Position numbers and translations under genes: made by a program
From: Caldilineales bacterium
Lineage (GTDB): Bacteria > Chloroflexota > Anaerolineae > J102
DNA: 64,000 bases
Reading direction: 5' to 3'
NCBI GenBank assembly: GCA_024102915.1
Contig: JAGFJG010000053.1
Span: 1 to 64,000, forward strand
Notes under the pieces: generated by a model
Told to the model about the DNA's origin: nothing
What the model saw: only the letters and a program-made list of their open reading frames with translations
Database searches by the model: none
Shown: positions 1-8,216 of the stretch, piece after piece
Layout of the letters: every line of letters starts with the position of its first letter
Position numbering within the stretch: the stretch's first letter is position 1

Positions 1-946
1 GCCGGGCCTGTTCGACCACCTCGTCGTCATAGGCCAGGGGCTTGCGATAATGCGAGCCCAAAACCAGGATGCGGAAGGTGTCGGCGTCGTGGTCGGCCAG
101 GAATTGATTGATCGAGACCATGTTGCCCAGCGACTTCGACATCTTTTCCCCGCGCAATTGCAGCATGCCGTTGTGCAGCCAGTAGGTCGCCAGCGGCGCG
201 GCGTTGCAACTCTCGCTCTGGGCGATCTCGTTCTCATGATGCGGGAAAATCAGGTCATTGCCGCCGCCGTGGATGTCGATGGTGGGGCCGAGAAAGCGGC
301 GAGCCATGGCCGAGCATTCGATATGCCAGCCGGGGCGACCCATTCCCCAAGGGCTGGGCCAGGCCGGTTCGTCCGGGGCTTTCCGTCCCTTCCACAGGGC
401 GAAATCGGCGGCGTCTTCCTTCAGCTCGTCGCCAAAGCGCTCGCGTTCGCTGCTGATGGCATGTTCCAGCGAGCGGCGGCTGAGCTTGCCATAATCGTCA
501 TCATTCCGCACCCGGAAATAGACGTCGCGTTCCGACTCGTAGGCATAGCCCTGGTCGATCAGCGTCTGAACCATATCGACGATCTCATCGATCGTCTCGG
601 ACACACGCGGCAACATCGTCGGCGTCAACACGTGCAACTGCGCCATATGCTCGACGAACGCATCGACATAGCCCTGGGCCAATTCGTTTGCCGCCCGCCC
701 GCTCTCCCGCGCCCGATTGATGATCTTGTCGTCCACGTCGGTGAAGTTCATCACGTGGCGCACATCGTAGCCTTTGAATTCGAGATAACGGCGAATGACA
801 TCGAAGACAATCGCCGACATGGCGTGGCCGATGTGGGCGTCATCGTAAACGGTCGGCCCGCAGACGTACATGCGCACCACGCCCTCATCCAGGGTGACGA
901 AGGTTTCTTTCTGGCGGGTCAGTGTGTTGTAAACGCGAAGGGTCAT
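1..946 (-). CDS. cysS: Cysteinyl-tRNA synthetase (partial, C-terminus outside window)
   Basis: Charges tRNA-Cys with cysteine in the cytoplasm. About 315 residues are visible; the gene runs off the left edge. The class I signature HIGH lies at residues 38-41, just after the zinc-ligand Cys29 in the [10 protein letters not shown] block, and KMSKS lies near residue 268. A zinc/cysteine-site block ending in HIECSAM and the HHENEIAQS block lie between them, all as in the family. The start is the ATG at 946; no clear ribosome binding site is visible. It follows the YacL-like gene on the same strand by about 100 bases, an arrangement also known in Firmicutes, so the two are probably co-transcribed. 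Confidence 0.97.
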   Translation of the reverse strand, partial: MTLRVYNTLTRQKETFVTLDEGVVRMYVCGPTVYDDAHIGHAMSAIVFDVIRRYLEFKGYDVRHVMNFTDVDDKIINRARESGRAANELAQGYVDAFVEHMAQLHVLTPTMLPRVSETIDEIVDMVQTLIDQGYAYESERDVYFRVRNDDDYGKLSRRSLEHAISSERERFGDELKEDAADFALWKGRKAPDEPAWPSPWGMGRPGWHIECSAMARRFLGPTIDIHGGGNDLIFPHHENEIAQSESCNAAPLATYWLHNGMLQLRGEKMSKSLGNMVSINQFLADHDADTFRILVLGSHYRKPLAYDDEVVEQAR

Positions 947-1046
947 GCTGGTAAGTGAAGATCGATGACTGAAGATTAATTACAAAACTAAGCTTTTGCC
1001 TGCTCGGTTTCTCCGTGATCTCTGCGCTTTCTGTGGTAAAAATAGC

Positions 1047-2105
1047 TTAATTCGGGACGGCGAAGATCATGCGACCGGCGCTGGTCTGCAAGACTTTGGT
1101 CACGGTCAGGTCGGCTTTGTGGCCGATGTAACGGCTGCCGCCTTCCACGACAACCATGGTGCCGTCGTCGAGATAACCCACTCCCTGGTCCAATTCCTTG
1201 CCTTCCTGGATGACCAGGAGGGAAAGACTTTCGCCGGGCAGCAGGATCGATTTCATGGCGTTGGCCAGGTCGTTGAGGTTGAGCACGGTGATGCCCTGCA
1301 ACATGGCCACGCGATTCAGATTGTAATCGTTGGTAACGATGGCATAACCGTGGCGGCGAGCCAGAGCCATGAGCTTTTCATCGACCTCGCGCACGCCTGG
1401 GACATCCATGTCGCTGATTTCCAGACTGGGCGATTCCAGACCCTGCAAATCATCCAATACTTCCAACCCGCGCCTGCCGCGCACGCGGCGCAACTGGTCG
1501 GGAGAGTCGGCGATGTACTGCAATTCGGCCAGCACGAAACGCGTGACGATCAGCGGGCCGACGAGAAAACCGGTGCGAGCGACATCGGCGATGCGGCCAT
1601 CGATAATCACGCTGGTATCGAGAAGGACTGGCCGGATCCCTGATTGCGGCTCTTCCTGTGTGCGGTCGCCTCCCCGCCGCACACGCCCAAGCAACCGCAC
1701 CATATCTTCCCCGCGCAGCACCGCAATCATCGCACCCAGGTACCCGAAGATGATGCTGCCGACAAAGGGAAGAATGGAACCGAATGGGTCGGGCAACTGC
1801 GAAAGCGGAATAGCCAATAGGGCCGCAATGAGCAGCCCCAGCGCCAGACCGATGGCAGCCGAAACGACTTCTTCAATAGGTATATTACGAACCAACCGGA
1901 TTGCGAACATCGCCGGTCGGGTCGTGATGTACGGTGCAATGAACCAGCCAATCACTGCGCCGAGGAGCGTCAGCGGTATGACATATCGCAGGGACCTGAG
2001 ATCAGTGAGGGGGTTGGGTGTTTGGGTAATAAGAATGCCAATTTGCCACCCAATAATTCCGAAGAGAATGAGGCCGATGACACGAAAAATGCGATCGAGG
2101 GCCAC
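1047..2105 (-). CDS. YacL-type membrane-anchored PIN/TRAM domain protein
   Basis: 352 residues. Four hydrophobic segments fill roughly residues 1-140, followed by a PIN ribonuclease-fold domain (about 160-290) with acidic residues in LLDTSVIIDGR, LAELQ and TNDYNLNRVA, then a C-terminal TRAM-like domain (about 295-350, VGYLDDGTMVVVEGG) that is expected to bind RNA. This matches the YacL family, whose nuclease substrate is not well established. The start is GTG at 2105, preceded by a perfect Shine-Dalgarno (AAGGAGGTGAT) about 12 bases upstream. It is first in a unit with cysS, behind the promoter at 2229-2257. Confidence 0.9.
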   Translation of the reverse strand: MALDRIFRVIGLILFGIIGWQIGILITQTPNPLTDLRSLRYVIPLTLLGAVIGWFIAPYITTRPAMFAIRLVRNIPIEEVVSAAIGLALGLLIAALLAIPLSQLPDPFGSILPFVGSIIFGYLGAMIAVLRGEDMVRLLGRVRRGGDRTQEEPQSGIRPVLLDTSVIIDGRIADVARTGFLVGPLIVTRFVLAELQYIADSPDQLRRVRGRRGLEVLDDLQGLESPSLEISDMDVPGVREVDEKLMALARRHGYAIVTNDYNLNRVAMLQGITVLNLNDLANAMKSILLPGESLSLLVIQEGKELDQGVGYLDDGTMVVVEGGSRYIGHKADLTVTKVLQTSAGRMIFAVPN

Positions 2106-2228
2106 GATTGCGTATCACCTCCTTCCACATGTATTTGGTTGTCAATGGAATGGTGCGAATAAATGTGGAAACGTAAACCGGAATAAATGAAAATAAATGC
2201 TTTGAACGCTGAATTCAGCGACGATTAA

Positions 2229-2257
2229 ATCGTAGCATAGGATGAGAATTCTGACAA
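2229..2257 (-). promoter_or_regulatory. Sigma-70-type promoter for the yacL-like/cysS unit
   Basis: On the minus strand TTGTCA (2252-2257) and TACGAT (2229-2234) are separated by 17 bases. The -10 is preceded by TG one base away (extended -10). It lies about 125 bases upstream of the GTG start at 2105. The call rests on sequence match only. Confidence 0.55.
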
Positions 2258-2315
2258 TCAATCACGATGTAACCATGCTATAACGCGGCGATGAAATGGC
2301 AAGCCGTCACGTCGC

Positions 2316-3071
2316 TCATGCATCGAGAAACATTCGCGCTGCCGAAAAGACGACAACGATCAGGAGCAAGCGGTAAATCCATACCTGCGCCCCCGGTTTG
2401 ATCGCCAGATGCACCGCCGCCCACGCTCCAATCACATTACCGATCGCCAGGATGAACCCCAACAGCCAATCGACCTGCCCATTCCAAACAAAGATGGCGA
2501 AGGCGAAGATGTTCATAGCCAGGGTCAACACCGATTTGATGGCATTGCCCCCGACCAGATCGAAGCCGATGCCCATGACCAGCCCTACCAACAAAAAAAT
2601 GCCAACGCCAGCCTGAATGAATCCGCCATAGAGGCCGATGAGAAAGAAGATAATCATGTCCCGCCAATCGACCGGCCGGTCGCCCTCGACGCGCGGTTGC
2701 AGCCAGCGTTGCGGGCGCAGGATCAGCAGGAAAAAGGTCAGCACCAGCATCCCGCCGATCGCCCAGCGCATCTTTTGTTCGTCCATATCGACGGCGATGG
2801 ACGCTCCCACGATAGCGCCCACAATCGACGGCGCCAACAAGGCAATCGTGCTGCGCCAGGGGATCACACCGGCGCGATGAAAGGAAATCGTGCTTACCCC
2901 GGTCTGAAACAATACCCCGATGCGGTTGGTGCCATTTGCCACCGATGCGGGCAGCCCCATGAATACCAGTAACGGCAAGGTGATGGCGGAGCCGCTCCCG
3001 GCCAGTGTGTTGATGAACCCGGCTGCTGCGCCGGCTGCGATCACGGCCAAATAGAGGAGGGCATCGTCCAT
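2316..3071 (-). CDS. TSUP (TauE/SafE) family membrane transporter
   Basis: 251 residues with about eight hydrophobic helices. The N-terminal glycine-rich motif (AAGAAAGFINTLAGSGSAIT) and its second-half counterpart (GLYGGFIQAGVGIFLLVG) are typical of the TauE/SafE/YfcA fold, whose members are thought to export sulfite or organosulfur anions. The substrate here is unknown. The ATG overlaps the stop codon of the upstream LOG gene by one base (ATGA arrangement), suggesting translational coupling. It is third in the unit with the predicted selenoprotein and LOG genes; a sulfur/selenium connection is only inference. Confidence 0.88.
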   Translation of the reverse strand: MDDALLYLAVIAAGAAAGFINTLAGSGSAITLPLLVFMGLPASVANGTNRIGVLFQTGVSTISFHRAGVIPWRSTIALLAPSIVGAIVGASIAVDMDEQKMRWAIGGMLVLTFFLLILRPQRWLQPRVEGDRPVDWRDMIIFFLIGLYGGFIQAGVGIFLLVGLVMGIGFDLVGGNAIKSVLTLAMNIFAFAIFVWNGQVDWLLGFILAIGNVIGAWAAVHLAIKPGAQVWIYRLLLIVVVFSAARMFLDA

Positions 3072-3685
3072 CAGCCTGGCCCTTCAATTTCAGTCCATTT
3101 GGAAGCGACGGGGTGGCGAAAGCCGTTGAGCGCAGGCAGCATTTCTTGCGGGCGGATGGCCACAGCAAATATAGCGCGATGTGCAGACCTGACAAAGCCC
3201 TGCTCGATCATGTGGTCGACCATGTCGAGCAGCGGATCATAATAGCCATCCAGGTTGAGTATGCCGATTGGTTTCGGCTGATACCCAAGCTGACTCCAGG
3301 TGAGGACCTCGAACAATTCTTCCAGAGTGCCCATACCGCCGGGGAGAGCGATGAAGGCATCAGCCAGTTCAGCCATCCTCGCTTTGCGTGCATGCATGTT
3401 CGGTACGATCTGCAATTCATTGAGCCCCTCGTGCGCGACGCCGGGGATCTGCATGGCGCTGGGCAGGACCCCGATCACTCTCCCGCCCTGACGGAGTGCG
3501 CCATTGGCGACTGCGCCCATAATCCCGGTGGCGCCGCCGCCATACACCAGTTGAATTCCGGAGCGCGCCAGCAGGCCGCCCAACTCATCCGCGGCCTCGG
3601 CGTACCTGCCATTGATACCGGGGTTCGAGCCGCAGAACACACAGACGCTTTTTAGCTGCGATGATTCGTCTACAAGACTATCCAT
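3071..3685 (-). CDS. LOG family protein (nucleoside 5'-monophosphate phosphoribohydrolase-like)
   Basis: 204 residues. It has the LOG/lysine-decarboxylase-like Rossmann fold with the diagnostic PGGMGTLEELFE motif (about residue 100) and the N-terminal VCVFCGSNPG and VYGGGATGIMG blocks. Family members cleave N6-modified AMP (cytokinin nucleotides) or related nucleotides to base and ribose-5-phosphate; some annotations still call them lysine decarboxylases. The ATG at 3685 overlaps the 3' end of the DsbA-like gene by 8 bases, and a GTG nine bases upstream (3694) is an alternative start. The stop overlaps the start of the TSUP gene, so the three genes form one tight transcriptional unit. Confidence 0.92.
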   Translation of the reverse strand: MDSLVDESSQLKSVCVFCGSNPGINGRYAEAADELGGLLARSGIQLVYGGGATGIMGAVANGALRQGGRVIGVLPSAMQIPGVAHEGLNELQIVPNMHARKARMAELADAFIALPGGMGTLEELFEVLTWSQLGYQPKPIGILNLDGYYDPLLDMVDHMIEQGFVRSAHRAIFAVAIRPQEMLPALNGFRHPVASKWTEIEGPG

Positions 3686-4526
3686 TGAGCACACCGTCGA
3701 GCAGTTCCCGCCATTGATCCAGCGGTGGCGAACCCTGGATGCGCTGGCCGTTCACGTCAAAGGATGGGCGGATGCGGACGCCTGCGGCTTTGACCTGATT
3801 GTCGATTTCACGGGCTCTTTGCTGTTTCTTGCCCGTTTCCATACACAGGCGAAAAGCCTCGGCGTCAAGCCCCAGATTCGTTGCCAACACCACATGCGTT
3901 TGCACGTCGCCGCCCCAAAGGTCGTTCTGATTTTCAAACAGGGCGTCGTGCATCCGCCAGAAAGCCCCCTGTTCACCCGCGCATTCCGCCGCCGCCGAAG
4001 CCTGAACTGAGGTATCGGCATGGTCGAGGATATGCCAGAACTGCAGACGGGCGATGCCGTTGCGAACGTATTCGTCGATCAAGGCTGGCTCTGTGCCCAA
4101 CACGTGGGCGCGGCAAGAGCTTCACAAAAAGTCGGAGTAGTCGAGGATGAGGATGGTCGCTTGAGGATCGCCGCGTACGTAGAAGCCGTCCGGGGTGCGG
4201 GACTCGGTCTGGCTCCAATCCACCGGGACGGCTTCAGGCGTGGGTTCGGGCAATGGCGATTCGGCCTGGGGCGGAGGCGCAGGGGCCGGGTCGTCGGCGG
4301 GAGCGACAGGCGTAGGACTGGCCGGTTCAACGGTCGGGATCGGCGTGTCGGTCGCAGCGGGAACGTCGGTCGGTGCGGGAAGGTCTGTGGGCGCCGTCGT
4401 GTTGGCGGCCCTGGGAACAGGCGTCTGTGTGGGCGGAGGCAGCGTAGGTTCGATGTCCCGGTTGCCGCAAGCCGCCAAAACCAACAGGCCTGCAAATAAA
4501 ATTGGCAGTAAAGATCGTTTCATCAT
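3678..4526 (-). CDS. DsbA-like thiol-disulfide oxidoreductase lipoprotein; predicted selenoprotein with in-frame TGA
   Basis: Read through the TGA at 4122-4124, the frame gives 282 residues. It has a lipoprotein signal peptide with lipobox LAAC (Cys about residue 21), a Pro/Thr/Ala-rich spacer to about residue 110, then a DsbA/Thioredoxin_4 domain. The domain opens with GDPQATILILDYSDFL, then TGA (residue 135), Ser, Ser, Cys (138) and RAHVLG; further on come AAECAGEQGAFWRMHDALFENQ and a cis-Pro region (RIRPSFDVNG), all typical. The TGA replaces the first Cys of the CxxC active site, giving UxxC, and a SECIS-like hairpin follows. Two overlapping ATGs (4526, 4523) begin the lipoprotein signal. 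A simple nonsense mutation or a base error (TGT/TGC to TGA) cannot be excluded. Expected location: outer face of the cytoplasmic membrane. Confidence 0.8.
4088..4124 (-). promoter_or_regulatory. Candidate bacterial SECIS element directly after the UGA
   Basis: On the minus strand, 4120-4116 (GCUCU) pairs perfectly with 4092-4088 (AGAGC), and 4109-4105 (GCCCA) pairs perfectly with 4099-4095 (UGGGC). The apical loop CGUGU (4104-4100) has G in its second position, the 19th base after the UGA. Known bacterial SECIS elements lie immediately 3' of the UGA inside the reading frame, with a G among the first two loop bases at about 16-37 bases from the UGA; this fits. The internal loop is asymmetric (6/2), and an alternative UGCC/GGCA pairing competes. 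Confidence 0.6.
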
Positions 4527-4665
4527 TATTCCAGTGGATCGCTGGGGTTGAGTTTGGCCGATTGCAGTCAAATTGGCAAAGGTTCGATGAGGTCGCGAAC
4601 AACCCTGCCCGTTGCCTGGAGTCTTCAGCCCCGGCGAATCTTACGGCAGTTTCATACTATCCCAG

Positions 4666-5172
4666 TCAGTTTTCCGGTCGGTACACAGCGGCATTCATCG
4701 ATCCCACGAACTGCGGCAGGTCGGGATGCCCCAACATCTGTCGCACAGCATGAGCTTCGCCTGTATGAAACCAATAGTGATAAATGACCCGCTGCAACAG
4801 GGTTCCCACGCTTTCGGGCGCCGGGCCGCCCCGCCATTGGAAATAGGTTTGCAGGAGCTCTGGCGTCAGGGTTTCCAGAAAAGGATCAGCGGCTGCGACC
4901 ACGGTTCGCCAGGTATCGACCATGTCGGCCAGATGTGGCTGCGAGGCCGGTTTGCCGAACCCGACCTGTTCGTTGAGTCCCGGCGCGGCGTTCTGACTCT
5001 GGGCGATGATCACCCAATAATAATTCTCCTGGTTGGCGAGATGTCCGACCATCCAACTGACGCAGTTCATGGGCGACAGTCTCTGACGGGCATCGTCGTC
5101 GCTAATGCCATCGATGCAGCGGAAGAATTCGGAGCGGGCGAAGCGGAGTTGAACGACGAGCGGATGGATCAT
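4666..5172 (-). CDS. DinB/YfiT-like four-helix bundle protein
   Basis: 168 residues. The DinB superfamily pattern is clear: an N-terminal helix with VQLRFARSEFFRCIDGIS, an early metal-ligand histidine in VGHLANQENYYW, and two later histidines in YHYWFHTGEAHAVRQMLGH. These three histidines usually form a Zn/Ni site; members are often small-thiol S-transferases or have no known function. The ATG at 5172 follows a GGAGA ribosome binding site by 6 bases. It is a single gene separated by about 140 bases from the DsbA-like gene. Confidence 0.85.
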   Translation of the reverse strand: MIHPLVVQLRFARSEFFRCIDGISDDDARQRLSPMNCVSWMVGHLANQENYYWVIIAQSQNAAPGLNEQVGFGKPASQPHLADMVDTWRTVVAAADPFLETLTPELLQTYFQWRGGPAPESVGTLLQRVIYHYWFHTGEAHAVRQMLGHPDLPQFVGSMNAAVYRPEN

Positions 5173-5203
5173 GGTCTTTCTCCTGGCGCACTGTGGCGTA
5201 GAT

Positions 5204-5273
5204 GAGTCAACAGTTTTCAGTGAGCAGTTTCAGTGGCAGAACTCAACTGCTCACTGTTTACCGATTACTGCCC
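5204..5273. repeat. Dispersed repeat family R2, copy 1
   Basis: A 70-base intergenic sequence beginning GAGTCAACAG and ending CCGATTACTGCC. It reappears, inverted, at 38904-38959; the two share GTCAACAGT, CAGTGA-CAGTTTTCAGTGGCA, AACTCAA and CCGATTACTGCC. This copy has about 13 extra bases that duplicate an inner CTCACTG and make a small palindrome with CAGTGAGCAG. It lies between the start of the DinB gene and the end of the C25 gene. Confidence 0.65.
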
Positions 5274-5280
5274 AACTGCA

Positions 5281-8088
5281 TTAGCGACTGTAAAGCGGCA
5301 TGTAAAAGGCGTTCTGGCGCGGCAGGTCGGGAAGCTGCGAGGCCGGGTCGCCGAAAAGCGTAAAGAGTTGCACCAGAAATTCCGAATACGAATAGGTATT
5401 GGTGTAGAGGTTGAGCTTGCCGTAAAGCATCGCCTCGCCCATGCAGTGCGCCAAATCGAACGACATTGCGTTCAGAAAACCTTCGTTGACGAGTGCATTG
5501 CCAGCGGAAAGCCCATAGCCCGTGCTGGCCACATAGCCAGCGACGCCGCGACCGTCGGGCAGCAACAGCATATCTTCCTGCATGGATTGAATATTGGGGT
5601 TATAGAATACGCCGGTGAGGCTGGCCATGGCCAATAGGATGCCGGGCCGGTCCAGGTTTTGCAGGCCGGGCAGATGCGAACGATTGAGGATATTCTCGCC
5701 CGCCCAGGCGTCAGGCTGGCCATGACCGACGTAGTTGATGATCGGCGGGCCGAGACCCCAGGCATTCAGCATGTCGGGACGCATGGCGTCGGCTGTGCTG
5801 TGCGTGCGTCCCAGATAGAATTTGTCCGGCGTCAATCGGGATCTGATGAGCTGGGCGGCGGCGTCAGCCAGGGCATGAAAATCACCGGCTGTGTCCGGAT
5901 TGTCGGCCACAACTAATGTATGGGAAAGCCAGGCGTCCTCGCTCGATAGCTGGTCGAAACGTATGAGTTTGTCGACGAGCCTTTCGGCATCGCCCGGAGT
6001 TTGTACTGGCAACCGGCCCATCATGATGTCGGCGACCGCATCATCGCCGATGACGGCTGCAAAATAATTTTCGTCGGCGACCTCCCTCAGCCAGGGATCG
6101 ACATCTCTCAGGGCGACGGGAACGCGGATGGGCGTTACAGTCTGATAGTGCCGGGGATCGTAATGCCCATCGCCAAACAGGAGCAGATAGGCGGGAGCCG
6201 GCGTTTGCCAGTTCGTCAGCGTATAGTTGATGAAAGCGCGGATCGCCTCCGGGTCGGCGTTCCCGGCGTTGAACGTATCGAAGATTTCTGGCAGAGGGAT
6301 GACGATCGAACGTAAGCCCTGGGAATTGCGATGCGCTGCCAGCCTTTTGGCCGCCCCCAGCAATTCGTCCGGCGCAATGATAATGTGGTCTGCCTGCATG
6401 TTTGTATCAAGCAATGACGATGAGGACGAAACGACTTCCAGGTCTGGCCTGAGCATGGCCGTTGTCGTCGCCGCTTCGTAAATGGGCAGATCGGCGCTGT
6501 CGCTGGTAAACCCATACCGGTTTACACCCTGATCCGAGATTTCGTTTTGTACACTTTCGATCATGACCGGTTGAGTAGGATCGCTGACATCCCAAACGAC
6601 CGGCATCTCATCGAAGCCGTCCAACAAAGTGCGCCACACTCCGGGCCAATTCATCTTGAAGTGAAGCCGGTTGCCAGACGCTGCCAGTTGGCGTACGTAT
6701 CCCACTTCTATCCAATCCAGGACGACGGTGTTCGTCTGGGAACCGACCCGTTCCACAGTGATAACGCCCTCATTCGGGCCATTGTTCAGCATGAAGTGAG
6801 GAAACTTCACCTCGCGCAAGACATACTGCTGGTCGGTCACCCGGAAACTGTCCGCTTCATAGCCGTTGATGCTGACCCGTACATCTGTGACGCCCGGCTC
6901 GTAACCCATGAGGCGCAGGCGCAGCGTGGCATCGACCGGCCCCCAGTTTACCGGCAATAGGTCGAACTGAATCGATTTGGAGCCGCTACCGTTGCGCTGC
7001 GGGCGGATGGTCGCCCAAAACCAATGGTCGCCATTGCCGTTGGAACGTTCGGAATAATAGATATTCTGCTCTTCCAGATGCAAAACGCCGTTGTAACCGG
7101 GCAAAAGCGCGCCACCTGGCGGGGTCGAGCGTGACGACACCCGTTTTCCGGGCGTTTCCCCTTGCATCAACCAGTAAACATAACTCCCGTCGTACGTTGG
7201 TTTCGCCGCGGCTGCGTAAAACAGGATGTCATCTCCAGGGTCGAAACGCCCATCCTCTTCGCCGCTGACCTGGATCGCCACAGGTTGCACGCCTTCGTAC
7301 AGTTGCAGAAGAGTTGGCGCGATCGCTCCGCCGTCGATACCCGCCGCCGCCAGATCATCATAGGAAATTCGATGCAACCCCTGTTGATCGACCCTGACCC
7401 GTAGTTGCCAGTTCCCGGTTGCCGGCGCCGGGCCTTCGAGTTGGTCGAAGGATGCGGGTGTTCGTTTGCGCCAGTACAGCCCATCGTCGTAATTGAGAAC
7501 AGATTGACGGTAAATTGGCTCCCAAACTGGATCGGATGCAGGGGGATCCAGCTTCTGCCACTGCCCGGTCAGGTCAAGGCGCACGGCGATGTGCGGCATT
7601 ATCGTCAGTTTTTTGGGTGTAACTTCGAATCGGGTCGGCCATACCCGCAGACGCACCATCCACTGATTGCGAAACCAGAATGGAGTGAAAACCTGGGCGG
7701 CAGGGCCGAGCACATCAGGGGCCGCCGCTTCAAACTGCCAGGTAATCGGTATAACAATCGTCTCGCCGGAAACAGCCCCTATCGTAGCGCCGACGCCGGG
7801 CGGCAGCGCCAGCAACATCGAATAGCCACTGAGCGTGCGGTCATCGAGCGTAAAATTTGGATCCAGGTTTTGCAGTTCTTCCAGACTCAGTTCTTCGCCA
7901 TCAAGGAAAAACTGCGTGTCAATTTGCACGGTGATGCTATTGTCTGCAAATTGAGCGTTCGCATGCGAACGAGTTGTGAGAACCGGTGGCGCTCCCTGCG
8001 CCTGCACCACTCGCGGCGACGCCAATATGAATTGCGCCGTCAAAACTAGCAGCGAGCAGAGGTGGAGAAGGCGAGTGGTTTTCTGCAT
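5281..8088 (-). CDS. Secreted C25 (gingipain-like) family protein, catalytic Cys replaced by Ser
   Basis: 935 residues with a signal peptide (about 1-30, ending VVQAQG). An N-terminal beta-rich region precedes the caspase/gingipain-fold domain (about residues 560-930): LLLFGDGHYDP, the catalytic-His motif NYVGHGQPDAW (His789) and ILLAMASLTGVFYNP. In active C25 peptidases the last motif is normally xTCxxGxF; here the nucleophile position is Ser823 (codon AGC at 5620-5622). The fold is clear, but peptidase activity is doubtful, and a structural or sorting role is possible. The remainder (GVAGYVASTGYGLS, then FLVQLFTLFGDPASQL) is family-typical. Proteins of this type in type IX secretion organisms are surface enzymes; no secretion genes are seen here. 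Confidence 0.82.
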   Translation of the reverse strand: MQKTTRLLHLCSLLVLTAQFILASPRVVQAQGAPPVLTTRSHANAQFADNSITVQIDTQFFLDGEELSLEELQNLDPNFTLDDRTLSGYSMLLALPPGVGATIGAVSGETIVIPITWQFEAAAPDVLGPAAQVFTPFWFRNQWMVRLRVWPTRFEVTPKKLTIMPHIAVRLDLTGQWQKLDPPASDPVWEPIYRQSVLNYDDGLYWRKRTPASFDQLEGPAPATGNWQLRVRVDQQGLHRISYDDLAAAGIDGGAIAPTLLQLYEGVQPVAIQVSGEEDGRFDPGDDILFYAAAAKPTYDGSYVYWLMQGETPGKRVSSRSTPPGGALLPGYNGVLHLEEQNIYYSERSNGNGDHWFWATIRPQRNGSGSKSIQFDLLPVNWGPVDATLRLRLMGYEPGVTDVRVSINGYEADSFRVTDQQYVLREVKFPHFMLNNGPNEGVITVERVGSQTNTVVLDWIEVGYVRQLAASGNRLHFKMNWPGVWRTLLDGFDEMPVVWDVSDPTQPVMIESVQNEISDQGVNRYGFTSDSADLPIYEAATTTAMLRPDLEVVSSSSSLLDTNMQADHIIIAPDELLGAAKRLAAHRNSQGLRSIVIPLPEIFDTFNAGNADPEAIRAFINYTLTNWQTPAPAYLLLFGDGHYDPRHYQTVTPIRVPVALRDVDPWLREVADENYFAAVIGDDAVADIMMGRLPVQTPGDAERLVDKLIRFDQLSSEDAWLSHTLVVADNPDTAGDFHALADAAAQLIRSRLTPDKFYLGRTHSTADAMRPDMLNAWGLGPPIINYVGHGQPDAWAGENILNRSHLPGLQNLDRPGILLAMASLTGVFYNPNIQSMQEDMLLLPDGRGVAGYVASTGYGLSAGNALVNEGFLNAMSFDLAHCMGEAMLYGKLNLYTNTYSYSEFLVQLFTLFGDPASQLPDLPRQNAFYMPLYSR

Positions 8089-8149
8089 ACCAGGACCGGT
8101 AATGCGTTTTCAACGACCGGCGGAATGGAGTTGGCAAGACGTCCGCATC

Positions 8150-8187
8150 CAAAAGAAAAGGCTGGTGAAAACAAAGTCGCACCAGCC
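8150..8187 (-). terminator. Rho-independent terminator of the S1-domain gene
   Basis: On the minus strand GGCTGGTG, a 12-base loop and CACCAGCC (8160-8187, perfect 8-bp stem) are followed by TTTTCTTTT. It begins about 30 bases after the stop codon at 8217. Confidence 0.75.
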
Positions 8188-8216
8188 CTAGCTATCCAGG
8201 TTTGATTGGAGAGGAA

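Noticed and set aside
50-958. Long plus-strand open frame opposite cysS
   Set aside because: It mirrors the cysS reading frame and has no family features; the minus-strand protein carries all synthetase motifs.
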